A stretch of DNA of 44,195 nucleotides from Methylovulum sp. (GCF_028687615.1 NZ_JAQTZU010000024.1:1-44195), one strand, 5' to 3'. Counted from the first letter of the stretch, positions 17,649-26,943 are shown. Numbers and translations are program-made. The notes: generated from the sequence alone by a model not told the origin.

Positions 17649-20306
17649 TCACATAAATTTAAGTTTCCCGTGTTTGTCATCAAAAATTGCCATAGCCGCT
17701 TGGTATAAGCGTACGTCATAGCCAATCATTGCCTTAGCCACCATCTGAACCTCGTCAGACAATCTATCTTGATCTATTATTGTAAAGCTGTTAGTTATCT
17801 CATTGGGAAACAGGTCTCTACCCCAATCCATGGTAGAGCATAACAAATCAAAAGATTCGCTTTGCCTTTCATCAAAACCTATAAAAATAAATTCATTTTC
17901 TAAATTGGCAATGGCTTTTTCCAGCATCGTTTCGGAGCATTTACCAAAAGCCGCATCATCATCCGAAACCATGCGGGTAAGATAATTATCGAGCGTTTTA
18001 TGGCCTTTGTTTAAAACATCAAGCAAACCTTCAGAAGGCTCTTTGTTATTTTCTGCAAGTTTTGCCAAATGGTCTGCAAATTGGATTGCATGGCAATAAA
18101 GCCGCTGTAAAGGATCCCGTAACCAGATCATATAACGTGCTGAATCAATAATTTTCTTATGGTATCCATAAGTAAAGGTGTCATAAATAATATTCTTTTT
18201 AAGATACGCCTCGCTATAATTCGATAGGTCTTCAATTTTATTCGGTGTTTTTTTACCTGGAAAAACTGGGATTATATTACCGTGGGTTGCCATTTTTAAA
18301 TACTGCCGTAGCGCAATATTAACGCTATGCGGTGGTTCAATAAAAATCTTTACACTGGAAATATCGTTTTTAGCCAGCACATTTTCCAACTTTAACTCAA
18401 TAAACCTATAAAAATCGTTTTTATCAATCGAATAGCTTACCCAATCGTGGCCAATATCCTTATCTTCATCGATTACATATCTGCTTGGCAATAGATAGAC
18501 TTTATTATTGGGATGAATGTGCATAGCAATACGCAATGCAATTTCAGAAAACCGTTTGCTTAAATGCCCAAACCCTGGTTTGCCCAATATGCGGGAAATA
18601 TGCATCGATCCCGTGGCAAAATTACTAATAAAAAAATCGGTTACGTTGCCAACGGCAAGTTTTGTCAGGCTAGTTTCACCAACAACTGAAGCAAATTTTA
18701 TTTCGGGATTTATTTTCTTGACTATTTTGTCTACGACTTGTTTATCTTTTTCGGCTTCCTTCACGGAGCCTGGCGATGGTGTGACAGGTAGCGTCCAACC
18801 ATCAAAGACGACTCCAAGTGCCGGGTATTTTTCATGTAATTGATTTAAGATGTAAGCATAGCCATCGCTTTGCTCTAACCAACAACGTTTTTGCCCTTCC
18901 ACGCCAATCCACACTATCGGATAGCAAGCTTCCAGGTGCTCAATTTTTTCCAATGCAATTTGACCAGGTGAATTAATGGCACTATCCACTAACGCATGGT
19001 CTACCCGTTCATAAAGGAAACGGTTGCGTAGCGAGTAAAGCGTACCGACGTGGATAAACCATTTGTTTTCATGCAAAGACAAGGCATTAATGCCTTCCGG
19101 GTCGAGAACGAGACATTTGCTTCTGCCCAACAGCGATTCAGTATGATTAAAATCGCGGTCAATACGCATGACCACATTAGGCAAGTTGGCGACAACTTCA
19201 GGTTTTTCACTTAATTCAAAGAGTACCGGCCAAATGTCATAATAAAAATGATAAGGTCGGTTGTGGGAGGCTAAAATTCCAAAAAAACCATTATCCGCTT
19301 TGGCATAACTGATAATATTGGCAAAGTCGGCCAAAAGTTTTTTCTTCAAATTTTGTACATGAGTTTCGTTGACGACGGCAAAGGAAATAAATACGTTCTC
19401 GCCAGGAAAATAAAGCCCATCTGCTGACGTTAGCCCCTGCATAAGAAAAAAACAGTGCCGATCATCAGTAAAACGTAAACAATTAAAATCACCATCCACT
19501 TCATAGCTTTCCTGACAGGAAGCTCGATCTGTTGAAAAAGGGCTAGCCAAGTTTAAATTATTGGCGACCCCCCCTTCAACTAAACTGACTGCGAAGTTCT
19601 CGCTTTTACATTCTTCAATCAATTGGACAATATTGCCTTCAAAGATCGCCCCATTAATAGCCTCCAGATAGCTTATTTTTTTTGCTTCACTCCAAATCGT
19701 AACGACTTCTGAAACAAGTCGATTGACCGCATCCACATGCTTAGATGAGATTTCTTTGTATTGATTGCTAAAAAAATAAAAAAGTGCTTCTGTAGCTAAT
19801 GAAATAGAATCATTTAACTGGTTTTGCCTAGCCTTAATTTCGTTGATGAGCCACGTTTGGGATAACAAAAAATTGCTATTTTTAAATTGTTGCAAAGCCA
19901 ATTCCGTTTGTTGATCAGCTTCCGCCGCTACCGGTGTTGTTATGATTTTTACTTTTTTCCACGGAATCAAAGAATGATCCACTTCAAGGTATAAATCAAA
20001 ATCTTCAGTCGCTTCCAGTTTGAAAGAAAATCCACAACGCTCATTAATTGTTGTGCCTAATTTTTCACTCATGCGTAAAGCAGCAGCATTTTGTATGACA
20101 TTTAATTCATGAAAAACTTTGATTCCTTGGGCCACAACGACGATATTTACTGGCCGTTGTTTTTTATCAATAACCCAGCCAAATAATTTGAAGCAACATT
20201 GTCCGGTATTCTTCCGGGATTTTGTTATCTTGATCGAGTGCCGTAACCTTTCTTTAATGACTGGATTATCCTTTTCGTTAAAGTTGATGATTTCAAATTC
20301 AGTCAT
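17649..20306 (-). CDS. Three-part protein: GWVID module, unknown middle, degenerate sulfotransferase domain
   Basis: An 885-residue protein without signal peptide or obvious membrane helix. Residues about 38-125 (LFGWVIDKKQRP, then RMSEKL and GFSFKL) resemble the GWVID modules of the giant protein at 32972-41098. The middle (about 170-640) is unrecognised, with SHNRPYHFYYDIWPVLFEL as a notable stretch. Residues about 650-880 resemble family-2 sulfotransferases: IFIEPPHSVNIALRQYL lies where FIHIPKTAGTTLRQYL would be, then FTYGYHKKIIDSARY and WLRDPLQRLYCHA (3'-phosphate site, RDP near 729). The Lys and Thr of the PAPS loop are missing, so sulfotransfer is doubtful. It is last in the aldolase operon, 107 bases after the cytidylyltransferase. 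Confidence 0.6.
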   Translation of the reverse strand: MTEFEIINFNEKDNPVIKERLRHSIKITKSRKNTGQCCFKLFGWVIDKKQRPVNIVVVAQGIKVFHELNVIQNAAALRMSEKLGTTINERCGFSFKLEATEDFDLYLEVDHSLIPWKKVKIITTPVAAEADQQTELALQQFKNSNFLLSQTWLINEIKARQNQLNDSISLATEALFYFFSNQYKEISSKHVDAVNRLVSEVVTIWSEAKKISYLEAINGAIFEGNIVQLIEECKSENFAVSLVEGGVANNLNLASPFSTDRASCQESYEVDGDFNCLRFTDDRHCFFLMQGLTSADGLYFPGENVFISFAVVNETHVQNLKKKLLADFANIISYAKADNGFFGILASHNRPYHFYYDIWPVLFELSEKPEVVANLPNVVMRIDRDFNHTESLLGRSKCLVLDPEGINALSLHENKWFIHVGTLYSLRNRFLYERVDHALVDSAINSPGQIALEKIEHLEACYPIVWIGVEGQKRCWLEQSDGYAYILNQLHEKYPALGVVFDGWTLPVTPSPGSVKEAEKDKQVVDKIVKKINPEIKFASVVGETSLTKLAVGNVTDFFISNFATGSMHISRILGKPGFGHLSKRFSEIALRIAMHIHPNNKVYLLPSRYVIDEDKDIGHDWVSYSIDKNDFYRFIELKLENVLAKNDISSVKIFIEPPHSVNIALRQYLKMATHGNIIPVFPGKKTPNKIEDLSNYSEAYLKKNIIYDTFTYGYHKKIIDSARYMIWLRDPLQRLYCHAIQFADHLAKLAENNKEPSEGLLDVLNKGHKTLDNYLTRMVSDDDAAFGKCSETMLEKAIANLENEFIFIGFDERQSESFDLLCSTMDWGRDLFPNEITNSFTIIDQDRLSDEVQMVAKAMIGYDVRLYQAAMAIFDDKHGKLKFM

Positions 20307-20413
20307 TACAAAAATCCAAGTGCTGTTTTCTGCGTATTTTATTAGTCAATGGCGTGTGCATCAGAATGCGACGGAGAGAGTTGTATGAGGGAAACCACTA
20401 TTGGCTTAGGATA

Positions 20414-21100
20414 TTAATCGACATAAAATTGCTTTAACGCCAACGCCATTTGGTAATCTTCATTTTCATCAATATCAACACCTGCTATTTTTCCGACTAT
20501 GTGGCGATAAGGATTTTTACCTAAAAAATAGCCTTCATCTAGCGTGGCTTGTTTGCTTCGCATGTACAAGCCGTTGGTCACCCGATAAATATTGGGCAAC
20601 TCTTGGCTAATGGTGTGGTTTTTATCGGCTTGGTAGTTTATTGGGCCGTTATCATCCCAAAAATATTCTTTCAAGAGATTGACCGACACCAAGCTGTCGT
20701 GATTGGTGTTGTTGACGACATTTTCAATATAAAGCTCAAATCCTCTTTTATAATCACTAGGGGCCATCAACGGGACAACCACGGTGACCCAGGCAAAATG
20801 ATCGGTTGGCAACTCAGACACCACTCCGGTAATGACTTCGCTAAAAGATGCCTGATGCCCTACACTTAAATATTCATTACGCGGCAGAAACTCAACACCC
20901 ATTGCCTGGGCTATTTGCGCAACTTTATTTGAATTTGAACTTAAAAAAATCCTGTCTGCTGTCTGTACTTTTTTGATTTGGTCAATTTTCCATTCAAGCA
21001 AGGTCAATTGTTCATGGAAGGGCAAGAATATTTTGTCTTTTATACGACTGCTGCCCTCGCGTACTGGAATAACGATTGAAATGTCGGAAAAGTTCTGCAT
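20414..21100 (-). CDS. CMP-sugar-acid cytidylyltransferase (acylneuraminate/Kdo type)
   Basis: A 228-residue protein expected to transfer CMP from CTP to a 2-keto-3-deoxy sugar acid. The N-terminus (IVIPVREGSSRIKDKIFLPF, residues 9-28) is a variant of the IPAR-GSKRL/P-KN nucleotide-binding loop, followed by DRIFLSSNSNKVAQIA and a C-terminal GVDIDENEDYQMALAL, where family members keep the metal-binding Asp. Length fits CMP-NeuAc/CMP-Kdo synthetases. The start is one base after the stop of the HpcH/HpaI aldolase gene, so translation is coupled. The substrate is probably a product of the two aldolases upstream; sialic-acid, legionaminic and Kdo synthases are absent from the window. Confidence 0.75.
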   Translation of the reverse strand: MQNFSDISIVIPVREGSSRIKDKIFLPFHEQLTLLEWKIDQIKKVQTADRIFLSSNSNKVAQIAQAMGVEFLPRNEYLSVGHQASFSEVITGVVSELPTDHFAWVTVVVPLMAPSDYKRGFELYIENVVNNTNHDSLVSVNLLKEYFWDDNGPINYQADKNHTISQELPNIYRVTNGLYMRSKQATLDEGYFLGKNPYRHIVGKIAGVDIDENEDYQMALALKQFYVD

Positions 21101-21101
21101 A

Positions 21102-21863
21102 TTAAAAATCCCTTATGGCGGCACAGGCTGTGGCAAAAATGGCAATATCGACAGAATAGGCTATATAAGAAAAACCTTCGTTACATAAGCTTACATTTCT
21201 TGCCGGACTGTCGGAAAAAGCACCTAACAGGACTCCTTTAGCCTTGGCTTTGTCGGCAATTTCGCGCATTAGTGCGATGACTTCGGGCGCATCGACTTGT
21301 CCTGTTTTACCGACAGACTGGGACAAATCATAAGGGCCTATAAACAGGACATCAAAACCCTTGACATCCAAAATGGCGTCCAAATTACGAATGCCTTCCA
21401 ATCCTTCTATCTGGAGAATAAGCAATTTTTCATTTGCCGTTTTAAAATAGCTACTTTTTTCTTGTTCGCCAAATTGTGCGGCGCGAACAAAACGGCAAAC
21501 ACCACGATTTCCATCTGGATGGAAGCGGGCGGCCTTAACAGCTAAACCGGCTTCTTCGGCGGTACTGATATTAGGCACCTGGACACCGGCCGCCCCTGTG
21601 TCAAACGCACTGCCGATGCTGTGTGCATCCACGCCTTTGACACGGATAATTGGCACCATTGTGGTCAGACTGGCGGCACGGACATGATGATGCAATGTTT
21701 CCCAGCTTGCCGGTCCATGTTCGCTATCTAAAATGATAAAATCCAGCCCTGCAATACCGGCGGCTTCGACAAAAGCACTGTCGGTTGTTTTGCTAAACAG
21801 GCCGGTACAGGTGCTGTGGCGTAACTTATCTTTAAAATTGGCAAGATGTATGTCAGTCATCAC
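21102..21863 (-). CDS. HpcH/HpaI-family class II aldolase
   Basis: A 253-residue metal-dependent pyruvate aldolase. All key residues of HpaI occur at a constant offset of three: H48 in DSEHGP, R73 in IIRVKG, E152 in LQIEG and D178 in FIGPYDLS, so the enzyme should be active. Such enzymes reversibly add pyruvate or a related 2-oxoacid to an aldehyde. In catabolic operons they cleave hydroxy-oxo acids; here, between an HMGL-like aldolase and a CMP-transferase, synthesis of a 2-keto-3-deoxy acid is more likely. It starts 11 bases after the upstream aldolase. Confidence 0.85.
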   Translation of the reverse strand: MMTDIHLANFKDKLRHSTCTGLFSKTTDSAFVEAAGIAGLDFIILDSEHGPASWETLHHHVRAASLTTMVPIIRVKGVDAHSIGSAFDTGAAGVQVPNISTAEEAGLAVKAARFHPDGNRGVCRFVRAAQFGEQEKSSYFKTANEKLLILQIEGLEGIRNLDAILDVKGFDVLFIGPYDLSQSVGKTGQVDAPEVIALMREIADKAKAKGVLLGAFSDSPARNVSLCNEGFSYIAYSVDIAIFATACAAIRDF

Positions 21864-21874
21864 AAATCTCTACT

Positions 21875-23476
21875 TTATATAAGCGCGTAAACACTGCTTT
21901 CAGGAATTTGATAGCGTGTCGGGGTGATGCTGGCAATCGCGATGCTTTTTGGTTGATCCATATAGCATTTGAAAAGCCTGTTCATTTCGTGATTGCGAGG
22001 ATCATCCTCGCCGTAGCCATCAAAGCCCGCAAGGTAAATGCAGCGGGCCTTGCCACTGGTGGCAATGGCTAAAGCGTAGGCAATGACCAGCGAGTTTGGC
22101 AATATGGCATAGTGCTCATGAAATTCGAAAGTGTCAGTCCGTACAGTGAGGCCAAAATCCAATAACGGTTTATCCCCTAATGCCGTAATGACATCTTCGG
22201 GCAACATGGATACAGGTGTTGCCAAGGGATGTGGCAAACGTGCGTGTTCTTCGCAATCGGCAAGCAAACGCACGGGATGACAGGCGGCGCGGATGTCGAT
22301 CAGCTTGTCATCCACCGCTTTTTGGGTGTTTAACGCGATAACAAACGGCTTTTTCTGCTGGATAAAATTTTCCAAGGCCAAACCATGCGCTTTTGCACCC
22401 TGCCCCGTGCCCAGAATCAACACGTCCCTCTGTTGGATTAATGACTGTGGTTGCCAGCTTCCCTTGGGTTCGGTATTGTAAAAATGACGGGCCGTGTTCA
22501 AGGTCTGAAGGTTAAATTGCTTGCTGTTTTCGATTTTTAAATGCTCGATAACCGCCAATATGTCTTCGTCACTGTAACGGCTATCGGCAAGCATCTCCTG
22601 AATGTAGGAAGGATGGATCGAATATTTACCGGCCAGATAATAGTAGGGATTGCTGCCCCAACCATAATGTGCTTGCAGGGGTTTGAAATGTTTACGTATG
22701 ACTTTCAAGAGCGTAGTGATATTACAATTCGCTTTCCTCGAAGATTCCAGCTCCAACACCAGGTATTCGGTTTTCACATTGCCTGGCCCGCGTCCCATGC
22801 CAGTTAAGGTGCCATCCACCCAAGCCACCCCGGATTGCACGGCAGCGACTGAATTGGCAAGTGCCAAGCCCATATTGTCATGGGTATGGATGCCCAAATC
22901 ACCCGTCCAGGCTGTTCTGAACGCATCAACCACAGCCTGGGTTTTCTGTGGATTCATGCTGCCCATAGAGTCGGCAAAATACAACACATCCAGCGGATAA
23001 CGGGCGGCTAACACAGCCAAGTCGCGGATTTCTTGCAATGAACGGTCAGCCACTTGCATCAGGTTGAAGCCAACTTCATAGCCTTGCTCTTTCAACCACA
23101 AGCAGGCAGGTAACGCTTTTTCAAATTCATGTACATGGCAAGCGATTCGTACCAATGTAACCGGTGATGCTGATGCCGCCCTGAACAGCCGCTCCAATAG
23201 AGCGGTTACACCTTGTTCGTATTGTACTAATTCACTGGCATTTATCATCACGCCCAACTTTAGTTCAGCAGGCACATTGAGCGATTTTATAAAGCTGTCA
23301 GTTGTATACGCGCAACCGCCTTTAAATCCATCGATTTTGAGCGAACGGAAGCCTAGTTCAACATAATCGGCACTAATGGCTTGCATGGCTTGCAGATAAT
23401 CTTCAATGAGTTCGATTGAAAAATCCCAGGCGTTGTAATAGCCACCATCACGAAGGGTGCAATCGAGAAACTTCAT
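21875..23476 (-). CDS. HMGL-like (DRE-TIM) aldolase with C-terminal Rossmann-like domain
   Basis: A 533-residue protein from the ATG at 23476, chosen because AAGGAAT lies eight bases upstream; an earlier start would overlap the methyltransferase gene. Residues 1-290 form a DRE-TIM aldolase barrel like 4-hydroxy-2-oxovalerate aldolase: LDCTLRDGGYYN (metal and base site, R9-D10), VELGFRS, and IHTHDN at 196-201 (metal-binding His pair). Residues about 345-533 begin VLILGTGQGAKAHGLAL and end near IYLAGFDGYGEDDPRNHEM, a Rossmann-like domain resembling MptE/DUF115. The reaction is unknown, but a carbon-carbon bond-forming or cleaving step on a 2-oxoacid is expected. Confidence 0.75.
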   Translation of the reverse strand: MKFLDCTLRDGGYYNAWDFSIELIEDYLQAMQAISADYVELGFRSLKIDGFKGGCAYTTDSFIKSLNVPAELKLGVMINASELVQYEQGVTALLERLFRAASASPVTLVRIACHVHEFEKALPACLWLKEQGYEVGFNLMQVADRSLQEIRDLAVLAARYPLDVLYFADSMGSMNPQKTQAVVDAFRTAWTGDLGIHTHDNMGLALANSVAAVQSGVAWVDGTLTGMGRGPGNVKTEYLVLELESSRKANCNITTLLKVIRKHFKPLQAHYGWGSNPYYYLAGKYSIHPSYIQEMLADSRYSDEDILAVIEHLKIENSKQFNLQTLNTARHFYNTEPKGSWQPQSLIQQRDVLILGTGQGAKAHGLALENFIQQKKPFVIALNTQKAVDDKLIDIRAACHPVRLLADCEEHARLPHPLATPVSMLPEDVITALGDKPLLDFGLTVRTDTFEFHEHYAILPNSLVIAYALAIATSGKARCIYLAGFDGYGEDDPRNHEMNRLFKCYMDQPKSIAIASITPTRYQIPESSVYALI

Positions 23477-23516
23477 GCGCAATTCCTTGTTAATCGGTGT
23501 GGAATGAACAATTTCA

Positions 23517-24368
23517 TTATTTGCTGATGACCAATTGGATTTCATTAGTCCTTAAATCATATTCGGAATAGTTATTCAGCAATACAGGAGGGATGGCAAG
23601 CTGGTTCACTTGCGTAGTGCGCATTTCCATAACATGGAATCCGGCTTTAAGAATCTGGGCCAGCAATTGATTGACGGTTAGCTTATTCAGCGTTTTGTAT
23701 TCGCCTATCAAATAATTTTTCACATTTTCAAATTCGTTTTCCCTGTACATGATGTCTTTCTCGGTATCAGGAACCGTGTCTTTTGATGCTTTTACCCGCC
23801 GCAAATAAGACGCTTCATCAGTCAGCAAATGCGCCCAAGGTTCATCGATCAACCTTTGCAGATGCGAGCCGAAAGGTGACGCATAGAAAGGCTCGATTTG
23901 CAGGAAAAACACCCCCTTGGGTTTTAAAATTCGATAAACCTCCGCCAAGGTTCCATCAATCATTGCCACATGTTCAAACACGGACCACGAATAGCCACCG
24001 TCAAAATGATTGTCTGGAAAGGGCAACGGCTTGGACGGGTCGACCTGCACAAAACCAAGGGTGCTAGGATAATCAGCGAGATGCAACGTTTCCAATGCTT
24101 TTTGCGGCAGATCCTTGAATGCTTCGGTGACGTCAAATCCAGTGACACCCCCGACCACACTACGGCTGACACCCAAGGCCATAATGCCATCGCCACAACC
24201 AAAATCAAACAACTGGCTATATCCCAAATCAATATATTTACTGAGTTTGGACGTGACGACGTTAGCGGCATACACATAGTGTGAATAAAACCACGGATCA
24301 TTCTGTTGGAGCTTTTCGGCATCATTTTGGCTGATTTGTAAAAACGACGACATTAACTTTTTAATCAT
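23517..24368 (-). CDS. Class I SAM-dependent methyltransferase
   Basis: A 283-residue protein with a Rossmann methyltransferase core: motif I FDFGCGDG at 54-61, the acidic ribose-binding residue in VTGFDV, and a later FDGGYSWSVFEHV followed by LKPKGVFFLQIEP (motifs of the Methyltransf_11 group). It is first in the minus-strand operon, 40 bases before the HMGL-like aldolase. The context suggests methylation of a sugar or sugar acid of the surface polymer. An internal ATG at codon 6 is an alternative start. Confidence 0.8.
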   Translation of the reverse strand: MIKKLMSSFLQISQNDAEKLQQNDPWFYSHYVYAANVVTSKLSKYIDLGYSQLFDFGCGDGIMALGVSRSVVGGVTGFDVTEAFKDLPQKALETLHLADYPSTLGFVQVDPSKPLPFPDNHFDGGYSWSVFEHVAMIDGTLAEVYRILKPKGVFFLQIEPFYASPFGSHLQRLIDEPWAHLLTDEASYLRRVKASKDTVPDTEKDIMYRENEFENVKNYLIGEYKTLNKLTVNQLLAQILKAGFHVMEMRTTQVNQLAIPPVLLNNYSEYDLRTNEIQLVISK

Positions 24369-24888
24369 AATTTTTTTGTGTTTTAAGTGTGGGACGATTC
24401 ATTTTCCAATTACCATTTTATGCCATTACCAAAAGCCAAAAATCAATACACTAATTTTATCGCGGCACTTGCCAACCACTTCATAAACCAAAACGGCCTA
24501 AACAAGATATAGATTTAGACAACAGCCAACGATGATAACTTTAACAATAACCCCGATTGGCTCGCTTATATAAGCGGCTAACAGTCGAATGCTTTTCTGA
24601 CAATTATTTAACCCATAATAATTTTGGAACATATAAATAGGGTCAGGCAACCAAATTTAAAACCCAAGCCCTAGCGTTCTTCATAAAAATCGACTTTATT
24701 GTTTGGCAATCTAAGAGCCATCGGTATGACGCGCTATTTAAGCTTGTAGCCCAAACAACCGTATCAAGGCAATGCTTGTGCAAACTGGCCGCCGATATTT
24801 AAGCACCCATTCCGGTCGACAGGCAACAAATTCAATTTCCAAGGATGCTTTGCAACCTTGGATGAGTCAAAACCACCCGACGAACCAA
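24369..24888. other. Intergenic region with a 14-bp perfect palindrome
   Basis: 520 bases without a gene, upstream of the aldolase operon. CGCTTATATAAGCG at 24563-24576 is a perfect palindrome about 195 bases before the methyltransferase start and could be an operator. Nothing else was recognised. Confidence 0.55.
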
Positions 24889-25170
24889 TTACTCTTGACC
24901 TTCTGCCTTGATCTTATCCCGTGCTTTTGCGACACCAAAAGAAATCTTTTTAACCGTCTCTTTGTGGCCATCTTTTTCGCGCTCAACTTGGCGTATCTTA
25001 AAGGTACCCAGTCTGGCAAATTTAACTGTACCTTCGTCCACTGAACTCAATTGCTTGCCAATTTCCAATAAAACGGCGGCTACGATTTTTTCTGCTTTTG
25101 AATCAGGCAATTTACTTAAGGTCTTAGGATTTGCTTGTTTTATCAATTCTACAATTTCAATCGATTTCAT
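24889..25170 (-). CDS. HU-family DNA-binding-like protein
   Basis: A 93-residue protein with an HU/IHF-like pattern: helical N-terminus (IEIVELIKQANPKTLSKLPDSKAEKIVAAVLLEIGKQL), then GTVKFARLGTFKIRQVER, which matches the V-x-GFGTF-V-R strand region, and a Lys/Arg-rich arm ending VAKARDKIKAEG. HU proteins bend DNA as dimers. The conserved GFG is RLG here, and the Arg-Asn-Pro tip of the arm is missing, so it is a divergent member. AGAGGAAC gives a strong ribosome site. It sits alone in the polysaccharide island beside an unknown gene, 75 bases downstream of it on the same strand. Confidence 0.6.
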   Translation of the reverse strand: MKSIEIVELIKQANPKTLSKLPDSKAEKIVAAVLLEIGKQLSSVDEGTVKFARLGTFKIRQVEREKDGHKETVKKISFGVAKARDKIKAEGQE

Positions 25171-25245
25171 TTGTTCCTCTCTGTTATTTATTAAATAACA
25201 TTAATATACTATCAATAACCACGATCAGTACCCGCAAAAACTTCT

Positions 25246-25614
25246 TCACTCAAGCAAACCTTTCTTGACAAAAACTTTACGCAGTGATTGCCAATGAAAA
25301 ATAATATCTTGGGCAGTTGAATGCGTAGCACTAGATTGGTTTTCACGATCAAACCATTTTTCCGCCAAAACCATTGCATCCGCCAAAGTTAATGCGGCGA
25401 TTTCTTCACGCAACATAACCGTCCGATGTTGCGTATCCAACCACCCCTGAAACGCCGAAATTTCAGCTTCGGTCATTTTTTTCTGCAAATCTTCGGAAAG
25501 CTCAGGCGTTGATAATTTTACCGTACCAATTATCACGTTATTGCCTTTCTTTTTAGTTTCATCATAGGTGATTCGGATAAGCTGAATGACGTTCTTACGG
25601 ACACGAAAATGCAT
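25246..25614 (-). CDS. Hypothetical protein, 122 residues
   Basis: Not recognised. The protein starts MHFRVRKNVIQLIRITYDE and has a basic N-terminal third (Lys/Arg-rich, with strand-like NNVIIGTVKL), then a helical part with a Trp (AFQGWLDTQHRTVMLREEIAAL) and a basic C-terminus. There is no signal peptide or membrane helix. The start lacks a clear ribosome site. It is upstream of the HU-like gene on the same strand, so the two may form a small unit unrelated to the polysaccharide genes on either side. Confidence 0.6.
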   Translation of the reverse strand: MHFRVRKNVIQLIRITYDETKKKGNNVIIGTVKLSTPELSEDLQKKMTEAEISAFQGWLDTQHRTVMLREEIAALTLADAMVLAEKWFDRENQSSATHSTAQDIIFHWQSLRKVFVKKGLLE

Positions 25615-25827
25615 GATTTTATATTTTTAGCCGGAATAATGGGCAATATATTGCCCTATTTAATACACTAAAGCAATCTAAATGGTTTAAGCCACAATTT
25701 ATTTAAGAAGTGGAAACACAGCGGGACAATCAAATTTGCGCATTTTAACGTAGACAGTCAGAAGTACGCTTCATAAACCTGCACACCGTATCGCCAGCAC
25801 CCATTCAAAAACGGGATCAATGCTTGC

Positions 25828-26943
25828 TTAGCTTGCTTTAAACAATCTCGGCGCACGGTTTTTTAAAGCTGAATCCAAGATTTCTAAATCTTTTGTTAGT
25901 TCTGGATCGGAGTAGCCTTTAGTTTTGACCAATCCTTGGTCAAACAGCACGTTCCAAATGGCATTCAAATCTTGCAGGACATTTGCGTTCGCGCCTTTGA
26001 TCTCGCCGCCGAAGCGAAGAAAAAAGTTATAAAACTCTGATTCAAATCCATTTGCTTTAGAACATAATGAAAAATTTTCATTGAAACGTTTAACCCGCGA
26101 AAAATGCAATAATTTTACACCCTTATTTTTAGCAAATATTAAGGTATGAAATGCGGAACCCGTAAAGCCAGCGACAACCGAAGCATTTTCAAATAGCCCG
26201 ATTTGTTCGGTTAAAGAAAGTTTTTCAGGATGGACAATGGTAAAACCTTCATTATGCAATGCTTGTTCAAATTTTTTCTCCCCGGCAATAGCCCCTTTTT
26301 TTTGCAAAGACCGACTTAGCCAAACTTTATCGTACTTTAATGCCGGGGTTTTATTTCCAGTCAGTTTTTCACCTAATTGAATTAATGCAGCCGCTTGTTC
26401 TTGCGCGAAAAACGTTTCGATAATATAGCCGAAGCCAGGTATGATCAGTTCCTCAAAAATGAGCGGTTTATCAATAATTTTAAACCGGTCAATATCTATC
26501 ACTAAATGACTTAAAATCTCTTTTTGCCAGGCCATTAACCCGTCATTAGAACCATTTTTTTCTTTTGCACCCGCACGGTAAAAGTAAATATCTTCCGAAC
26601 TTTTGATGAGATACCAAGCACGGGAAAGGGTTTCAAGCAAAAAATGCCCATAATGATTGGATATAATCCCACCATATACCGCTTTTCCGGTTATTGTTTG
26701 GACTGTACTGCGATCTATCGTATAGTTTTTTTCGTGTTCTTGTATTTGTCCATACCCTCTTTTTAATAAGGATCCAGTGTGAGGCCTGTCCATAGCATCA
26801 TAGATGCCACCGATAAAATTGACACTACCTGGATAACTTCCCTTATCATTTGGTCGAACGCCTCTCAATTGACTTATAAAACAATTTTTAAGCGAAACAA
26901 CCGTCAAATCGTGTTTAAAATTAGGTGGTAGATTCATGGCCAT
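25828..26943 (-). CDS. GT61-family glycosyltransferase, paralog 1
   Basis: A 371-residue protein of the DUF563/GT61 family, which includes xylosyl- and arabinosyltransferases of eukaryotes and many bacterial capsule enzymes. Family features: NHYGHFLLETLSRAWYL from residue 97, KVWLSRSLQKKGAI, then FTIVHPEKLSLTEQIGLFENASVVAGFTGSAFH, the usual nucleotide-sugar half. It is clearly homologous over its full length to the next gene (27348-28442), with the same order of motifs. The sugar is unknown. Both are on the minus strand with the sulfotransferase genes. Confidence 0.82.
   Translation of the reverse strand: MAMNLPPNFKHDLTVVSLKNCFISQLRGVRPNDKGSYPGSVNFIGGIYDAMDRPHTGSLLKRGYGQIQEHEKNYTIDRSTVQTITGKAVYGGIISNHYGHFLLETLSRAWYLIKSSEDIYFYRAGAKEKNGSNDGLMAWQKEILSHLVIDIDRFKIIDKPLIFEELIIPGFGYIIETFFAQEQAAALIQLGEKLTGNKTPALKYDKVWLSRSLQKKGAIAGEKKFEQALHNEGFTIVHPEKLSLTEQIGLFENASVVAGFTGSAFHTLIFAKNKGVKLLHFSRVKRFNENFSLCSKANGFESEFYNFFLRFGGEIKGANANVLQDLNAIWNVLFDQGLVKTKGYSDPELTKDLEILDSALKNRAPRLFKAS

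Noticed and set aside
21870-21885. Partial copy of the TTATATAAGCG palindrome half near the HpcH/HpaI gene start
   Set aside because: It is the coding end of the upstream aldolase gene (Ala-Leu-Ile-stop) and not symmetrical.
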